Source of the DNA: Maricaulis sp965242785 | Lineage (GTDB): Bacteria > Pseudomonadota > Alphaproteobacteria > Caulobacterales > Maricaulaceae | Length of the DNA: 64,000 nucleotides | NCBI GenBank assembly: GCA_965242785.1 | Contig: CBDETA010000001.1 | Location: 310,001 to 374,000 of the forward strand | Direction of reading: 5' to 3' | Shown: in pieces, positions 1 through 10,056 of the stretch | How the letters are laid out: each line of letters begins with the position of its first letter | How positions within the stretch are numbered: the first letter of the stretch is position 1 | Notes under the pieces: generated by a model | The model's input: the letters and a program-made list of their open reading frames with translations, nothing else | Told to the model about the DNA's origin: nothing | Databases searched by the model: none | Position numbers and translations under genes: made by a program

Positions 1-1
1 G

Positions 2-298
2 ATCCCGGATTCAGTGAAAGAGGGTGGGGAATGGGCATTGATGGCCGCCGCCCGGAGCGAGTTCGACGCCGTGATCGAGGCCTGGACGCAGGGGCTGGGG
101 CCGGATGATCTGGCCGGTGATCTGACCTGGTATTCCGGTGCCGTGGGCGCTGAACTGACCCGGCCGCGCTGGGTCTGTGCGGCGCAATTGTTCAACCACC
201 AGACCCATCATCGCGGCCAGGTTCACACCCTGCTGACCCAGGCCGGGGCCCGGCCTGAGGACACGGACATTCCCTTCATGCCCGGGATGGCCTGGTAG
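2..298 (+). CDS. DinB-family protein, C-terminal part (5' end outside window)
   Basis: The frame is open from the window edge, so the N-terminus is missing. The visible C-terminus carries the DinB/DfsB four-helix-bundle signature: FNHQTHHRGQVHTLL near the end, where histidines of this kind bind a divalent metal, followed by G.RPEDTDIPFM. Family members are small metal-dependent enzymes or stress proteins, usually thiol-transferase-like, and the substrate here cannot be told. The downstream gene carA is on the opposite strand and convergent, so this gene is not in its operon. The assignment to DinB is fairly firm from the HxxHH motif. The exact function is unknown. Confidence 0.75.
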   Translation: MPDSVKEGGEWALMAAARSEFDAVIEAWTQGLGPDDLAGDLTWYSGAVGAELTRPRWVCAAQLFNHQTHHRGQVHTLLTQAGARPEDTDIPFMPGMAW

Positions 299-323
299 GC
301 GGAAAGGGCAGGGCGGGTCGGCG

Positions 324-1496
324 TCAGGCGCCGACCTTGGCCTTCAGTTCGCCGACGAAGCGGTCGAAGACGCCGAAACTGTCCTGCGGGCCGGGCGAGG
401 CTTCCGGGTGGTGCTGGACGGCCCAGACGGGCTTGTCGGTCAGCTTGAAGCCGGAATTGGAGCCGTCGAACAGGGAGACATGGGTTTCCACGGCATTGGC
501 CGGCAGAGTCGAACCGTCGACGGCGAAACCGTGATTCATCGAGACGATCTCGACCTGTCCGGTCTCGTGGTTCTTCACCGGGTGATTGGCACCGTGATGG
601 CCCTGGGGCATTTTCGCCGTCTTGGCGCCGATGGCGAGGGCCAGCATCTGGTGGCCCAGGCAGATGCCCAGGGACGGGATGCCGGCCTCGATGACGGCCT
701 TGATGGTCGGCAGGGCGTATTTGCCGGTCTCCGCCGGGTCGCCCGGGCCGTTGGAGAAGACGACGCCATCGGGATTAAGCGCCTTGACCTGGTCGAAGGA
801 GGCACTGCCCGGCAGCACGGCGACGCGGGCCCCGGCGCCGGTCAACAGGCGCAGGATGTTCGCCTTGACGCCGAAATCGAGGACGACGACGCGCGGACCG
901 GTTTCCGGACCTTCGGCATAGCCCTGGCCCAGCGTCCAGTTGCCCTCATTCCATTCAGCCGGGTCGGTGCGGGTGACATCGGCGGCCAGTTCGCGGCCTT
1001 CCATGGTCGGGGCACCGGCGGCAGCCGCCTTCAGGGCCTCGATGTCGATATGGCCGTCGGGCGCGTGCGCGATGGCACACATCACCATGCCCTTTTCCCG
1101 GATGCGGCGGGTGAGGGCGCGGGTGTCGACACCGGTTAGGGCGACGATGCCGCGGGTGCGCAGCCATTCCTCGAACGTGGTTTCCGCCCGCCAATTGGCC
1201 GGCGGCGTGATCGTGGCGCGTGACACCATGCCGACGGCGGCCTTGCGGGCCGGCTCGGACGCGGCTTCCTCGTCCTCGGCATTGGCGCCGACATTGCCGA
1301 CATGCGGGAAGGTGAAGCACACCACCTGGCCAGCATAGGACGGGTCGGCGAGGATTTCCTGATGCCCGGTCATCGCCGTGTTGAAGCAGATTTCACCGAC
1401 TGCGATGCCCGCTGCGCCGGCGCCATAGCCAAACAGGACTTCACCGTCAGCGAGAGCGATCGCGCCGGTGGCTTGCGAGGTTGAGGCTTGGGTCAT
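324..1496 (-). CDS. carA: Carbamoyl-phosphate synthase small subunit (glutaminase)
   Basis: CarA hydrolyses glutamine and channels ammonia to CarB for carbamoyl phosphate, the precursor of arginine and pyrimidines. The 390-residue product has the usual length and two-domain layout: an N-terminal CPSase domain (GEVLFGYGA, FNTAMTGHQEILADPSYAGQ) and a C-terminal class-I glutamine amidotransferase domain with the nucleophilic Cys in LGICLGHQML and the His/Glu pair in QHHPEASPGP. I chose ATG 1496 because GGAG lies six bases upstream and the protein then begins MTQAST. An open extension to 1628 adds a low-complexity leader not expected in the family. carB is not in this window. Confidence 0.97.
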   Translation of the reverse strand: MTQASTSQATGAIALADGEVLFGYGAGAAGIAVGEICFNTAMTGHQEILADPSYAGQVVCFTFPHVGNVGANAEDEEAASEPARKAAVGMVSRATITPPANWRAETTFEEWLRTRGIVALTGVDTRALTRRIREKGMVMCAIAHAPDGHIDIEALKAAAAGAPTMEGRELAADVTRTDPAEWNEGNWTLGQGYAEGPETGPRVVVLDFGVKANILRLLTGAGARVAVLPGSASFDQVKALNPDGVVFSNGPGDPAETGKYALPTIKAVIEAGIPSLGICLGHQMLALAIGAKTAKMPQGHHGANHPVKNHETGQVEIVSMNHGFAVDGSTLPANAVETHVSLFDGSNSGFKLTDKPVWAVQHHPEASPGPQDSFGVFDRFVGELKAKVGA

Positions 1497-1897
1497 GGGG
1501 CACTCCAGAGGCTGGCCGGGGGCTGGACCGGCAGGGCCGGGTGATGGGCGCTGCCCGCACCCTTGGGCGCGCGCAGAATCGGTGCCGGACGACGTCCGGG
1601 TAAACGGGCGCTTCGCTAGTCCCTTCAACCCGCCGGGTCAATCCCTGCAGGAATGCATGCCCGCTTTTCGATCACGCTTTGTGACCGGAATATGTTTGGG
1701 GGTTGATTATTTTTTTACACCGGCATATTTCCCCGGCCCTCGTTTCGAGGGCACATTAGAGGTGCCGGCAATGACGTCAGGATCAGACCGAAGAAGCTCG
1801 AAACCCCGGCGCGATTTAAAGAACGCGCAAGGAATCCTCTGCAAACCGGACTTACCATGGCGGGCTGCCAGAGGCACCCAGAACGGACCCATAACCC
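1497..1897. other. Divergent intergenic region carA / yqeY
   Basis: About 400 bases without a convincing gene, between two divergently transcribed genes, so it must hold both promoters. It contains an AT-rich stretch (about 1700-1725, including a run of T) that stands out from the GC-rich surroundings, and a perfect 6-bp hairpin CCCTCG-TTT-CGAGGG at 1737-1751. I could not assign confident -35/-10 boxes. Open frames here are in poor coding composition and are not called. Confidence 0.5.
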
Positions 1898-2365
1898 ATG
1901 TCACTTCGTGAACGTATTACTGAAGAAATGAAATCGGCCCTGAAAGCCGGGGACAAGGCGCGTCTGTCGACGCTTCGCCTGGTCTCTGCTGCCGTCAAGG
2001 ACCGCGATATCGCTGCGCGCGCGGAAGACCGCTGCACCGGCTGTGAAGAAACCGAAATCATGTCCATCCTGCAGAAGCTGGTGAAACAGCGCGAGGACAG
2101 TGCCGACACCTATGAAAAGGCCGGCCGTCTGGATCTCGCCGAAGCCGAGCGCGCCGAAATCGAGGTGCTGCGCGAATTCCTGCCTGTGCCGATGGATGAC
2201 GGCGAGATCGCCGAAGCCGCCAAGACGGTGGTGACCGAGCTGGAAGCCTCGGGCCTGAAGGATATGGGCCGGGTGATGGGCGAGCTGAAATCGCGCTATG
2301 CCGGCCGCATGGACTTCGGTCAGGCCGGCGCCAAGGTGAAGACGCTGCTGGCCGGCGCGGCCTAG
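1898..2365 (+). CDS. GatB/YqeY domain protein
   Basis: A 155-residue protein that starts MSLRERITEEMKSALKAGDK and contains TLRLVSAAVKDRDI, the typical opening of the YqeY family. It continues through the helical C-terminal part related to the tRNA-binding tail of GatB (EVLREFLPVPMDD, KDMGRVMGELKSRYAGRMDFGQAGAKV). Length and ends agree with stand-alone YqeY proteins. The role is not well defined; homology to the GatB tail suggests tRNA or aminoacyl-tRNA contact. It lies between carA and dnaG, a position common in alphaproteobacteria. The start is supported by the family N-terminus. Confidence 0.93.
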   Translation: MSLRERITEEMKSALKAGDKARLSTLRLVSAAVKDRDIAARAEDRCTGCEETEIMSILQKLVKQREDSADTYEKAGRLDLAEAERAEIEVLREFLPVPMDDGEIAEAAKTVVTELEASGLKDMGRVMGELKSRYAGRMDFGQAGAKVKTLLAGAA

Positions 2366-2457
2366 GCGATCCCCGGGCGAACCACATTCGAGAATCCGGC
2401 TTGCGGAGCGCGAGCCGCTCTGCTCCATTTCCTCAAGACTTGTCCGGGGGATGGAGG

Positions 2458-4431
2458 ATGGTTGTGCTGGTTTCCAGGCAGAGTGTTGAGACGTGGCTGA
2501 AGGCGGCCGCGCTGGGCTTCGGCCTGGCGTTCGTGACGGCTTGCGCGACGCCGGGTGCGCCGGGCGGCCAGCTGGCAGGGTTCGACAGCGAGGAAGAGCT
2601 CCTTGCTTTCCTGCGAGACGACCGGGCGGCTGATGATGCGTCTCCCGAAGTCGCGGCCGAGTACGAGCCGTCTGCGGTGCCTCCGCCCCCGCCGCCCCCT
2701 CCGCCACCACCTCCCCCGCCGCCGCCTTCACCCGGTGCGGCGACCGCGGACATGGACATGGCCGACCAGATCGTGGTCACGGGTTCGGCCATGCCGAACC
2801 GGTCCATCACCAACACCCAGGTCGTGGGTGTGGATGAGGGCGGGATCGTCAAGAATGCCGGCGATTTTCTGATCGTGCTGCGGCGCGGGCGGCTGTTCTC
2901 GCTGTCGACGGCGGATGATGGCCTGGCCGCGATCGACCATATCGACGTCTTCCCCCCGGGCCTGCAGGATGCCGGCGGCTGGTATGACGAGATGCTGATC
3001 CATGGCAGCACGATCATCGTCATCGGCTTTTCCTACGAGGTCGACGCCACCGAGATCAGCCGGTTCGAGATCGCCGAGGACGGCATGCTGAGCTATGTCG
3101 ACACGCATTATCTGCGCTCGGATGACTACTACGGCAGCCGCAACTACGCCTCGCGCCTGATCGGCGACACGCTGATCTTCTATTCGCCGCTGCAATTGCG
3201 CTGGTGGGATCGCGACAATCCGCACGCGCTTCTGCCGGCTCTGGCCCGGCTGGGGTCCAAGCCGGACGGGGTGCATTTCGAACCGCTGGTGACGGCGCGT
3301 GACGTCTTCCTGCCGGAAGACCTCAAGGCGGCCGGTGCGGATGAGGTCGAGGCGCTGCACACGGTAACGCGCTGCGACCTGGCCGCCGAGGCGTTTGAAT
3401 GCCGCTCCACCGTGGTGATGGGGCCGTCCGGCCGGACCTTCTATGTCGCGGCGGATGCGGTCTTTGTCTGGCTGGGCGAGCGCTGGCAGTCGGACGGGGA
3501 TGGCATTGTCTATCGCCTGCCGCTGGACGGCTCGCGCCCGACGGCTGCCCAGGTGCGCGGCATGCCGGTGGACCAGTTTTCCTTCAATTACGACATCGCC
3601 AGCGCGACGCTGAACGTGCTGACCGTGCCGCGGGGCGGCGGCGACTGGATGTGGTCGGCGGAATGGGCATCGGGCCAGCCGGCCCTGTTGCGCCTGCCCG
3701 CCGCGCGTTTCGGCGGCGGCGCCGAACCGGCGCAGGAAGCGGACTACCGCCCCTTGCCCGGCGGCGGGGAGGGGCGCTGGACCAGCGTCGACCGCAGCCG
3801 GTTCGTCGGTGACTGGCTGTTCTATTCACTGGGGGATGCAGACGGGCAATTGTTCGCCGTGCCGGTCGAGGGCGGTGAGATCGCGTCATTCGAACTGGGC
3901 GGTGGGATCAGCCGCATCGAGGTGATGGGCCGTGATGCCGTGATTGTCGGTCAGGATGAGGGTCTGGTGTTCTCGACCATCGACCTGTCGGGGCCGGCGC
4001 CCAGCCTGTTCAGCCAGGTGACCTTGGCCGGGCTTGCCGAAGCGGAGAGCCGCAGCCAGGCCTTTTTCTATCGTCCCGATGCGACATCGCAGGATCTGCG
4101 CGAGGGGCTTTTGGGCCTGCCGGTGATGACTCAGGGCGAGGGCTGGGACCAGGGTGCCGACATGGTGTTCCTGCGGCGCACGGAGGGGGCGCTGGAGCGC
4201 TTTGGTCGCCTGCAGTCGCGTCTGCTGCGCAGCCGGTCGCAGGATGGCTGTCTGGTCTCCTGTGCGGACTGGTATGGCAATGCGCGGCCGATCTTCATGG
4301 AGGACCGGATCTTCGCGCTGCTGGGCTATGAGCTGATCGAGGGCGAGGAAGGCGACAAGCGGATCGAGGAGATCGGCCGGATCGATTTCACCCCGCCGGC
4401 ACGTCCCGCCGTTCCTGCACGCGAACAGTGA
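2458..4431 (+). CDS. Beta-propeller lipoprotein with polyproline linker
   Basis: The product is about 657 residues. It begins with a lipoprotein signal (hydrophobic stretch, then lipobox V-T-A-C with Cys29). An acidic linker and a run of 16 prolines encoded by mixed codons follow. The segment QIVVTGSAMPNRS, resembling the IVVTG motif of TonB-dependent receptor N-termini, leads into TNTQVVGVDEGGIVKNAGDFL. This last segment is the hallmark of the secreted C-terminal beta-propeller family (PF09826), whose repeats fill the rest. It is probably anchored to the envelope. The start is ambiguous: ATG 2458 has GGGGG 7 bases upstream, while GTG 2464 is better spaced from GGAGG at 2453-2457. Both keep the lipobox. 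Molecular function is unknown. Confidence 0.85.
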   Translation: MVVLVSRQSVETWLKAAALGFGLAFVTACATPGAPGGQLAGFDSEEELLAFLRDDRAADDASPEVAAEYEPSAVPPPPPPPPPPPPPPPPSPGAATADMDMADQIVVTGSAMPNRSITNTQVVGVDEGGIVKNAGDFLIVLRRGRLFSLSTADDGLAAIDHIDVFPPGLQDAGGWYDEMLIHGSTIIVIGFSYEVDATEISRFEIAEDGMLSYVDTHYLRSDDYYGSRNYASRLIGDTLIFYSPLQLRWWDRDNPHALLPALARLGSKPDGVHFEPLVTARDVFLPEDLKAAGADEVEALHTVTRCDLAAEAFECRSTVVMGPSGRTFYVAADAVFVWLGERWQSDGDGIVYRLPLDGSRPTAAQVRGMPVDQFSFNYDIASATLNVLTVPRGGGDWMWSAEWASGQPALLRLPAARFGGGAEPAQEADYRPLPGGGEGRWTSVDRSRFVGDWLFYSLGDADGQLFAVPVEGGEIASFELGGGISRIEVMGRDAVIVGQDEGLVFSTIDLSGPAPSLFSQVTLAGLAEAESRSQAFFYRPDATSQDLREGLLGLPVMTQGEGWDQGADMVFLRRTEGALERFGRLQSRLLRSRSQDGCLVSCADWYGNARPIFMEDRIFALLGYELIEGEEGDKRIEEIGRIDFTPPARPAVPAREQ

Positions 4432-4544
4432 TACCGGTCTGCCCGTCCGCATCGACCGGACGGGCTTTCCGGTGCATCATGGAGGGCTGGATGCCGGGCC
4501 GGATCACGGATGGCCGGCACGGGGCAAACGGGCTGACGCTTTTC

Positions 4545-6368
4545 ATGCGGCTGAATGACGATTTCATCGACGAGATCAAGGCGCGGGTCCGCCCGTCGGA
4601 CTTGATCGGCCGCACCGTGCAGCTGAAACGCCAGGGCCGCGAATTCGTCGGCCTGTCACCGTTCAAGAAGGAACGCACGCCCTCCTTCTTCGTCAATGAC
4701 GACAAGCGTTTCTACCACTGCTTTGCCTCGGGCAAGCATGGCGATGTCTTCACCTGGCTGGAAGAGATCGAGGGCCTGTCCTTCATGGAGGCGGCCGAGC
4801 GTCTGGCCGGGGAGGCGGGGCTGCGCCTGCCGGAGCCGGACCCGCAGGCCGCGGAAAAGCAGGTTCACCGCAAGTCGCTGGTGGAATGGATGGAGGCCGC
4901 GCAGGTGCATTTCCAGCGCGCCCTGTTCGGACCCCGGGGCGAGGCGGCCCGGACCTATCTGAAAAGCCGCGGTTTCAACGGCGAGGACTGCAAGCGCTTC
5001 GGCATCGGCTTTGCCCCGGACAGCCGAACCGGGCTGAAGGACGAGCTGGTCACGGCGGGGGCGCCGGTGGGCGATCTCATCGAATGCGGCCTGTTGATCC
5101 AGCCGGACAATGGTTCGCCCTATGACCGTTTCCGCGATCGCATCATGTTCCCCATCCATGATCCGCGCGGGCGGTTGGTGGCGTTTGGCGGACGGGCGCT
5201 GTCCAAAGAGGCGCGGGCGAAGTATCTCAACTCGCCGGAGACGCCGATATTTCACAAGGGCTCGGTGCTTTACCGCTATCCCGAGGCGCGCAAGGCGGCT
5301 TCCGATCCCAAGCAGGACATTCGCGGCCTGATCGTGGCGGAAGGCTATCTCGACGTCATCGCGCTGGCACGGGCCGGGCTGGAGCATGGCGTGGCCCCGC
5401 TGGGCACGGCGATTACCGAGGACCAGCTGCAGCTGTTGTGGCGCGCCGGCGGCGAGCCGGTGATGTGCCTGGACGGCGACAGTGCCGGCCAGGCCGCGGC
5501 CTTCAAGGCGGCGGACCGGGCCCTGCCGCTGCTGCAGCCGGGCAAGACGCTGCGCTTTGCCTTCATGCCGGAAGGCAAGGACCCTGACGACATGCTGCGC
5601 GAAGAAGGGGCGAACGCCCTGCGCAAGGTGTTTTCCGAGACCCGCTCGCTGGCCGACATGCTGTGGGAGCGCGAGGTCAATCTGGAACCGCTGGACGATC
5701 CGGATCGCCGCGCCGGATTCCGCCGCCGCATCCGGGGTCTTGTGCAGCAGATCGCGGATACCGACATACGCGAAGAGTACAAGCGCGAATTCGACACGCG
5801 CATGGAGGCCCTGTTCGGGGCGCGGCCCCGCCAGCCCTATCAGCGGCGCGGCGCGGGACGCCTGCCCAGGCTGGGCGCCACGCCGTCGCTGAAGCGCGCA
5901 GCGCGGCCTGCACCGGGCGCGGCAGACGCGCGGATCCTGCTTCTGGCGGCGATCGAATACCCCGATATTGCGCTCGATCAGGTGGAGACAATGGCGCTTT
6001 TGCCTCTCGGTCCGCTTGACACCCTGCGTGACGCCGTTCTAGACGCCTGCTCTTCTGGGCAGTCTGTGCAGACCGACACGCTAAGGGCCCGATTGGCCGA
6101 AGCCGGATATGCGGCGACATTGAAGCGATTGGACGGTGAGCGCGGCCCCATGCAGGCGGTGATGGGCGGCAATGAGACGTCCATGCAGACGAGGACAGAG
6201 GCTTGGACGCGTCTGGCCTCGGCCTATATGGAACGGAGCGAGGCACAGCGCCGGCGCGACGAGGTGCGCGCGCGGCTGGACGAGGAAATAGACAGGGCAG
6301 ATTCGGAAAGCGTGCGGCGGCTGGTGGAACTCCGGCTGCGCGAGACATCGCGGTCCGAACCGTCCTGA
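4545..6368 (+). CDS. dnaG: DNA primase
   Basis: Primase synthesises RNA primers at the replication fork with the DnaB helicase. The 607-residue product starts MRLNDDFIDEIKARV and contains the N-terminal zinc-binding-type domain, the RNA polymerase/Toprim core (VAEGYLDVIALARAG; CLDGDSAGQAA; MPEGKDPDDMLREEG) and a C-terminal helicase-interaction region. Start 4545 is the family start; the open frame extends upstream without similarity. In the CHC2 finger three of the four expected zinc ligands are replaced: S38, K41 and S62 stand where Cys, His and Cys would be, and only C59 remains. It sits directly before rpoD, the macromolecular-synthesis arrangement. Confidence 0.97.
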   Translation: MRLNDDFIDEIKARVRPSDLIGRTVQLKRQGREFVGLSPFKKERTPSFFVNDDKRFYHCFASGKHGDVFTWLEEIEGLSFMEAAERLAGEAGLRLPEPDPQAAEKQVHRKSLVEWMEAAQVHFQRALFGPRGEAARTYLKSRGFNGEDCKRFGIGFAPDSRTGLKDELVTAGAPVGDLIECGLLIQPDNGSPYDRFRDRIMFPIHDPRGRLVAFGGRALSKEARAKYLNSPETPIFHKGSVLYRYPEARKAASDPKQDIRGLIVAEGYLDVIALARAGLEHGVAPLGTAITEDQLQLLWRAGGEPVMCLDGDSAGQAAAFKAADRALPLLQPGKTLRFAFMPEGKDPDDMLREEGANALRKVFSETRSLADMLWEREVNLEPLDDPDRRAGFRRRIRGLVQQIADTDIREEYKREFDTRMEALFGARPRQPYQRRGAGRLPRLGATPSLKRAARPAPGAADARILLLAAIEYPDIALDQVETMALLPLGPLDTLRDAVLDACSSGQSVQTDTLRARLAEAGYAATLKRLDGERGPMQAVMGGNETSMQTRTEAWTRLASAYMERSEAQRRRDEVRARLDEEIDRADSESVRRLVELRLRETSRSEPS

Positions 6369-6424
6369 TATTGATGTTTAAATTCGAATTGTGCGCCAAG
6401 GGCAGCGCCACAAGGGACGAATAG

Positions 6425-8533
<2,109 letters not shown>

Positions 8534-8534
8534 T

Positions 8535-8885
8535 GTGGGGAAGGTGGGAAAGCTGGACGAGTTTGTCGCGATCACGCTCAGCGTGATCGCCAAACAGGGT
8601 GCTGAGGATTATCTGCCAGCGGCGGCTGATTTCACTACTCGACAGATCAGCGTTCTCGACGGCATTCCGGCTGGAACGCGTCCGGAAACAGTTCTCCAGG
8701 AATGGCTGGTCGCTCGAGGCTTGGTCAAAAGCGGGGTCTGCTTCGGCGTCAGGTCGTCCTGCGGCCAGTTTGTACTGGGCGAAATGTCGGCAACCGGGAT
8801 CCAGTTTGCGGAACTGGATGTTGTAGGCCGAACCGCTTCACCGATCGCCGCGCCCGAATGGTGGACGCTGTCCTTGTCGGGCTGA
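8535..8885 (+). CDS. Hypothetical protein downstream of rpoD
   Basis: A 116-codon frame starting with GTG two bases after the rpoD stop. The composition is protein-like (EFVAITLSVIAKQ, ETVLQEWLVARGLVK, APEWWTLSLSG) without the Arg/Pro/Ala excess of shadow frames in this GC-rich DNA. I do not recognise a family. No good ribosome binding site is visible for GTG 8535; a second GTG at 8544 sits directly after GGGGAAG. The 23-bp palindrome lies in its first 20 codons. It may be a real small cytosolic protein translated by coupling to rpoD, or untranslated sequence. Confidence 0.45.
   Translation: MGKVGKLDEFVAITLSVIAKQGAEDYLPAAADFTTRQISVLDGIPAGTRPETVLQEWLVARGLVKSGVCFGVRSSCGQFVLGEMSATGIQFAELDVVGRTASPIAAPEWWTLSLSG
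8568..8590. repeat. 23-bp perfect palindrome just after rpoD
   Basis: Arms GCGATCACGCT (8568-8578) and AGCGTGATCGC (8580-8590) pair perfectly around one central C. It starts 35 bases after the rpoD stop. There is no T-run after it, so it is not a standard intrinsic terminator. It could be a 3' stabilising hairpin, a factor-binding site, or simply part of the small open frame that spans it. Confidence 0.7.
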
Positions 8886-9023
8886 CGGGTGCCAACCTAA
8901 TTCTTCGCTTGGTCTCAGCTTGCTGGCGCGCGTGTCCTCCACTGCGGTCGGCATGGGCGGTAGGGAAAGACGAACCCGACCCCTTCAATCGACTCGCCAG
9001 TCCGGGCGCGGTAGGTTTCTGGC

Positions 9024-9344
9024 ATGACTGCCAAGTTCCGATCCATAGATGTCGACGAAGAAACGGCAGCGTTGCTGCAGGCCCGTGCGGCAGCGCGCAA
9101 TTTGACGGTCGCCGAGCTGATCGCCGATCTGGCAGGTCAGGACGCCGGCTTGCCGGCAGGTCTGGCGGATCAGAAAGCGGCGGGTACGGGGCCTTGGGAC
9201 CCTCGGGTTCTGGCCGAGGATGAGCAACGCCTGATGGCCTTCCGCGAAACGCGAGAGGGCGTGGACTGGGCGGAAACGCGTGACTGGTTGCAAGACTGGG
9301 GTGAGAACGACGCCAGTGCGCCGCCGTCTGTTCGCAAGCTTTGA
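9024..9344 (+). CDS. Antitoxin of a ParE-type toxin-antitoxin pair
   Basis: A 106-residue acidic protein whose N-terminus (FRSIDVDEETAALLQARAAARNLTVAELIADLA) looks like a ribbon-helix-helix domain: a short beta strand, then two helices. Such antitoxins dimerise, bind their own operator and neutralise the toxin with the C-terminal tail, here DWLQDWGENDASAPP. The stop overlaps the start of the downstream ParE-like gene (TTGA), the expected antitoxin-first order with translational coupling. The operator should lie in the 138-base gap upstream; I see no obvious palindrome there. Confidence 0.8.
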   Translation: MTAKFRSIDVDEETAALLQARAAARNLTVAELIADLAGQDAGLPAGLADQKAAGTGPWDPRVLAEDEQRLMAFRETREGVDWAETRDWLQDWGENDASAPPSVRKL

Positions 9345-9628
9345 AGCTCCGTCTGGCGCCAGCCGCGATCCGGGATCTGGAGCGGTTGCGGCAGTTTCTG
9401 GAAGACGCACATCCCGCTTCCGCCGCAGGCGCGGCAGGTCGGATAATTCAAGCTATTGAAAACGTGATTGAGTTTCCGGGAATCGGTCGAAACTTGCCGC
9501 GATCTGACACCCGAGAGGTCTTTGTACGTTTTGGACGGTCTGGTTACATCATCCGCTACGCCGTAGATGCCCCTGCAGGCGAAATCACGGTGATCCGGGT
9601 CTGGCATGGGCGGGAAGAGAAAGACTGA
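9341..9628 (+). CDS. ParE/RelE-family toxin
   Basis: A 95-residue protein with the RelE/ParE fold pattern: MKLRLAPAAIRDLERLRQFLE, then a helix-rich middle (AAGRIIQAIENVIEFPGIGRNL), then beta strands ending VFVRFGRSGYIIRYAVD...ITVIRVWHGREEKD. The terminal I-RVWHGRE segment is typical of the family. ParE members poison gyrase and RelE members cut ribosome-bound mRNA; sequence alone does not decide which. Translation starts at TTG 9341, overlapping the antitoxin stop by four bases. Confidence 0.88.
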   Translation: MKLRLAPAAIRDLERLRQFLEDAHPASAAGAAGRIIQAIENVIEFPGIGRNLPRSDTREVFVRFGRSGYIIRYAVDAPAGEITVIRVWHGREEKD

Positions 9629-9633
9629 CGTTC

Positions 9634-10056
9634 ATGCCTCTCCACCGCATCCAGATCGCCACCACCGGCCCCGGCCTCTATGAGTTCACCCGTGCCGCCC
9701 AGGGCTTCGTGGCGGAGCAGGGGCCGGCGGAGGGTCTGCTCACCGTCTATGTGCGACACACCTCCTGCTCGCTGGTGATCCAGGAAAATGCTGATCCGGA
9801 TGTCCAGCGCGACCTTCATGAATTTTTCCGGCGGCTGGTGCCGTCAGCGGATGATCCGTCGATGGGATGGCTGTGGCACACGACGGAGGGGCCGGATGAC
9901 ATGCCGGCGCATATCAAGGCGGCGCTGACGCAGACCTCCATCGGCATTCCCGTCGAGGCGGGCGCTCTGCTGCTGGGGACCTGGCAGGGCCTGTACCTGT
10001 TCGAGCATCGCGACCGGCCGCACCGGCGCGAAGTGGTGATGCACCTAGCCGGCTGA
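9634..10056 (+). CDS. yjbQ: YjbQ/UPF0047 family protein
   Basis: A 140-residue single-domain protein with the YjbQ signature: GLYEFTRAAQGFV, then VRHTSCSLVIQENADPDVQRDL, GWLWHTTEGPDDMPAHIKAALT and LGTWQGLYLFEHRDRPHRREVVM. The conserved His residues form the metal site of the trimeric family, for which a weak thiamine-phosphate synthase activity has been reported; the physiological role is unsettled. Its last 12 bases overlap the end of the convergent histidine kinase gene. It follows the toxin gene by five bases but is not functionally tied to it. Confidence 0.92.
   Translation: MPLHRIQIATTGPGLYEFTRAAQGFVAEQGPAEGLLTVYVRHTSCSLVIQENADPDVQRDLHEFFRRLVPSADDPSMGWLWHTTEGPDDMPAHIKAALTQTSIGIPVEAGALLLGTWQGLYLFEHRDRPHRREVVMHLAG

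Noticed and set aside
1498..1628. N-terminal extension of carA
   Set aside because: No similarity to the family, and ATG 1496 has a good ribosome binding site.
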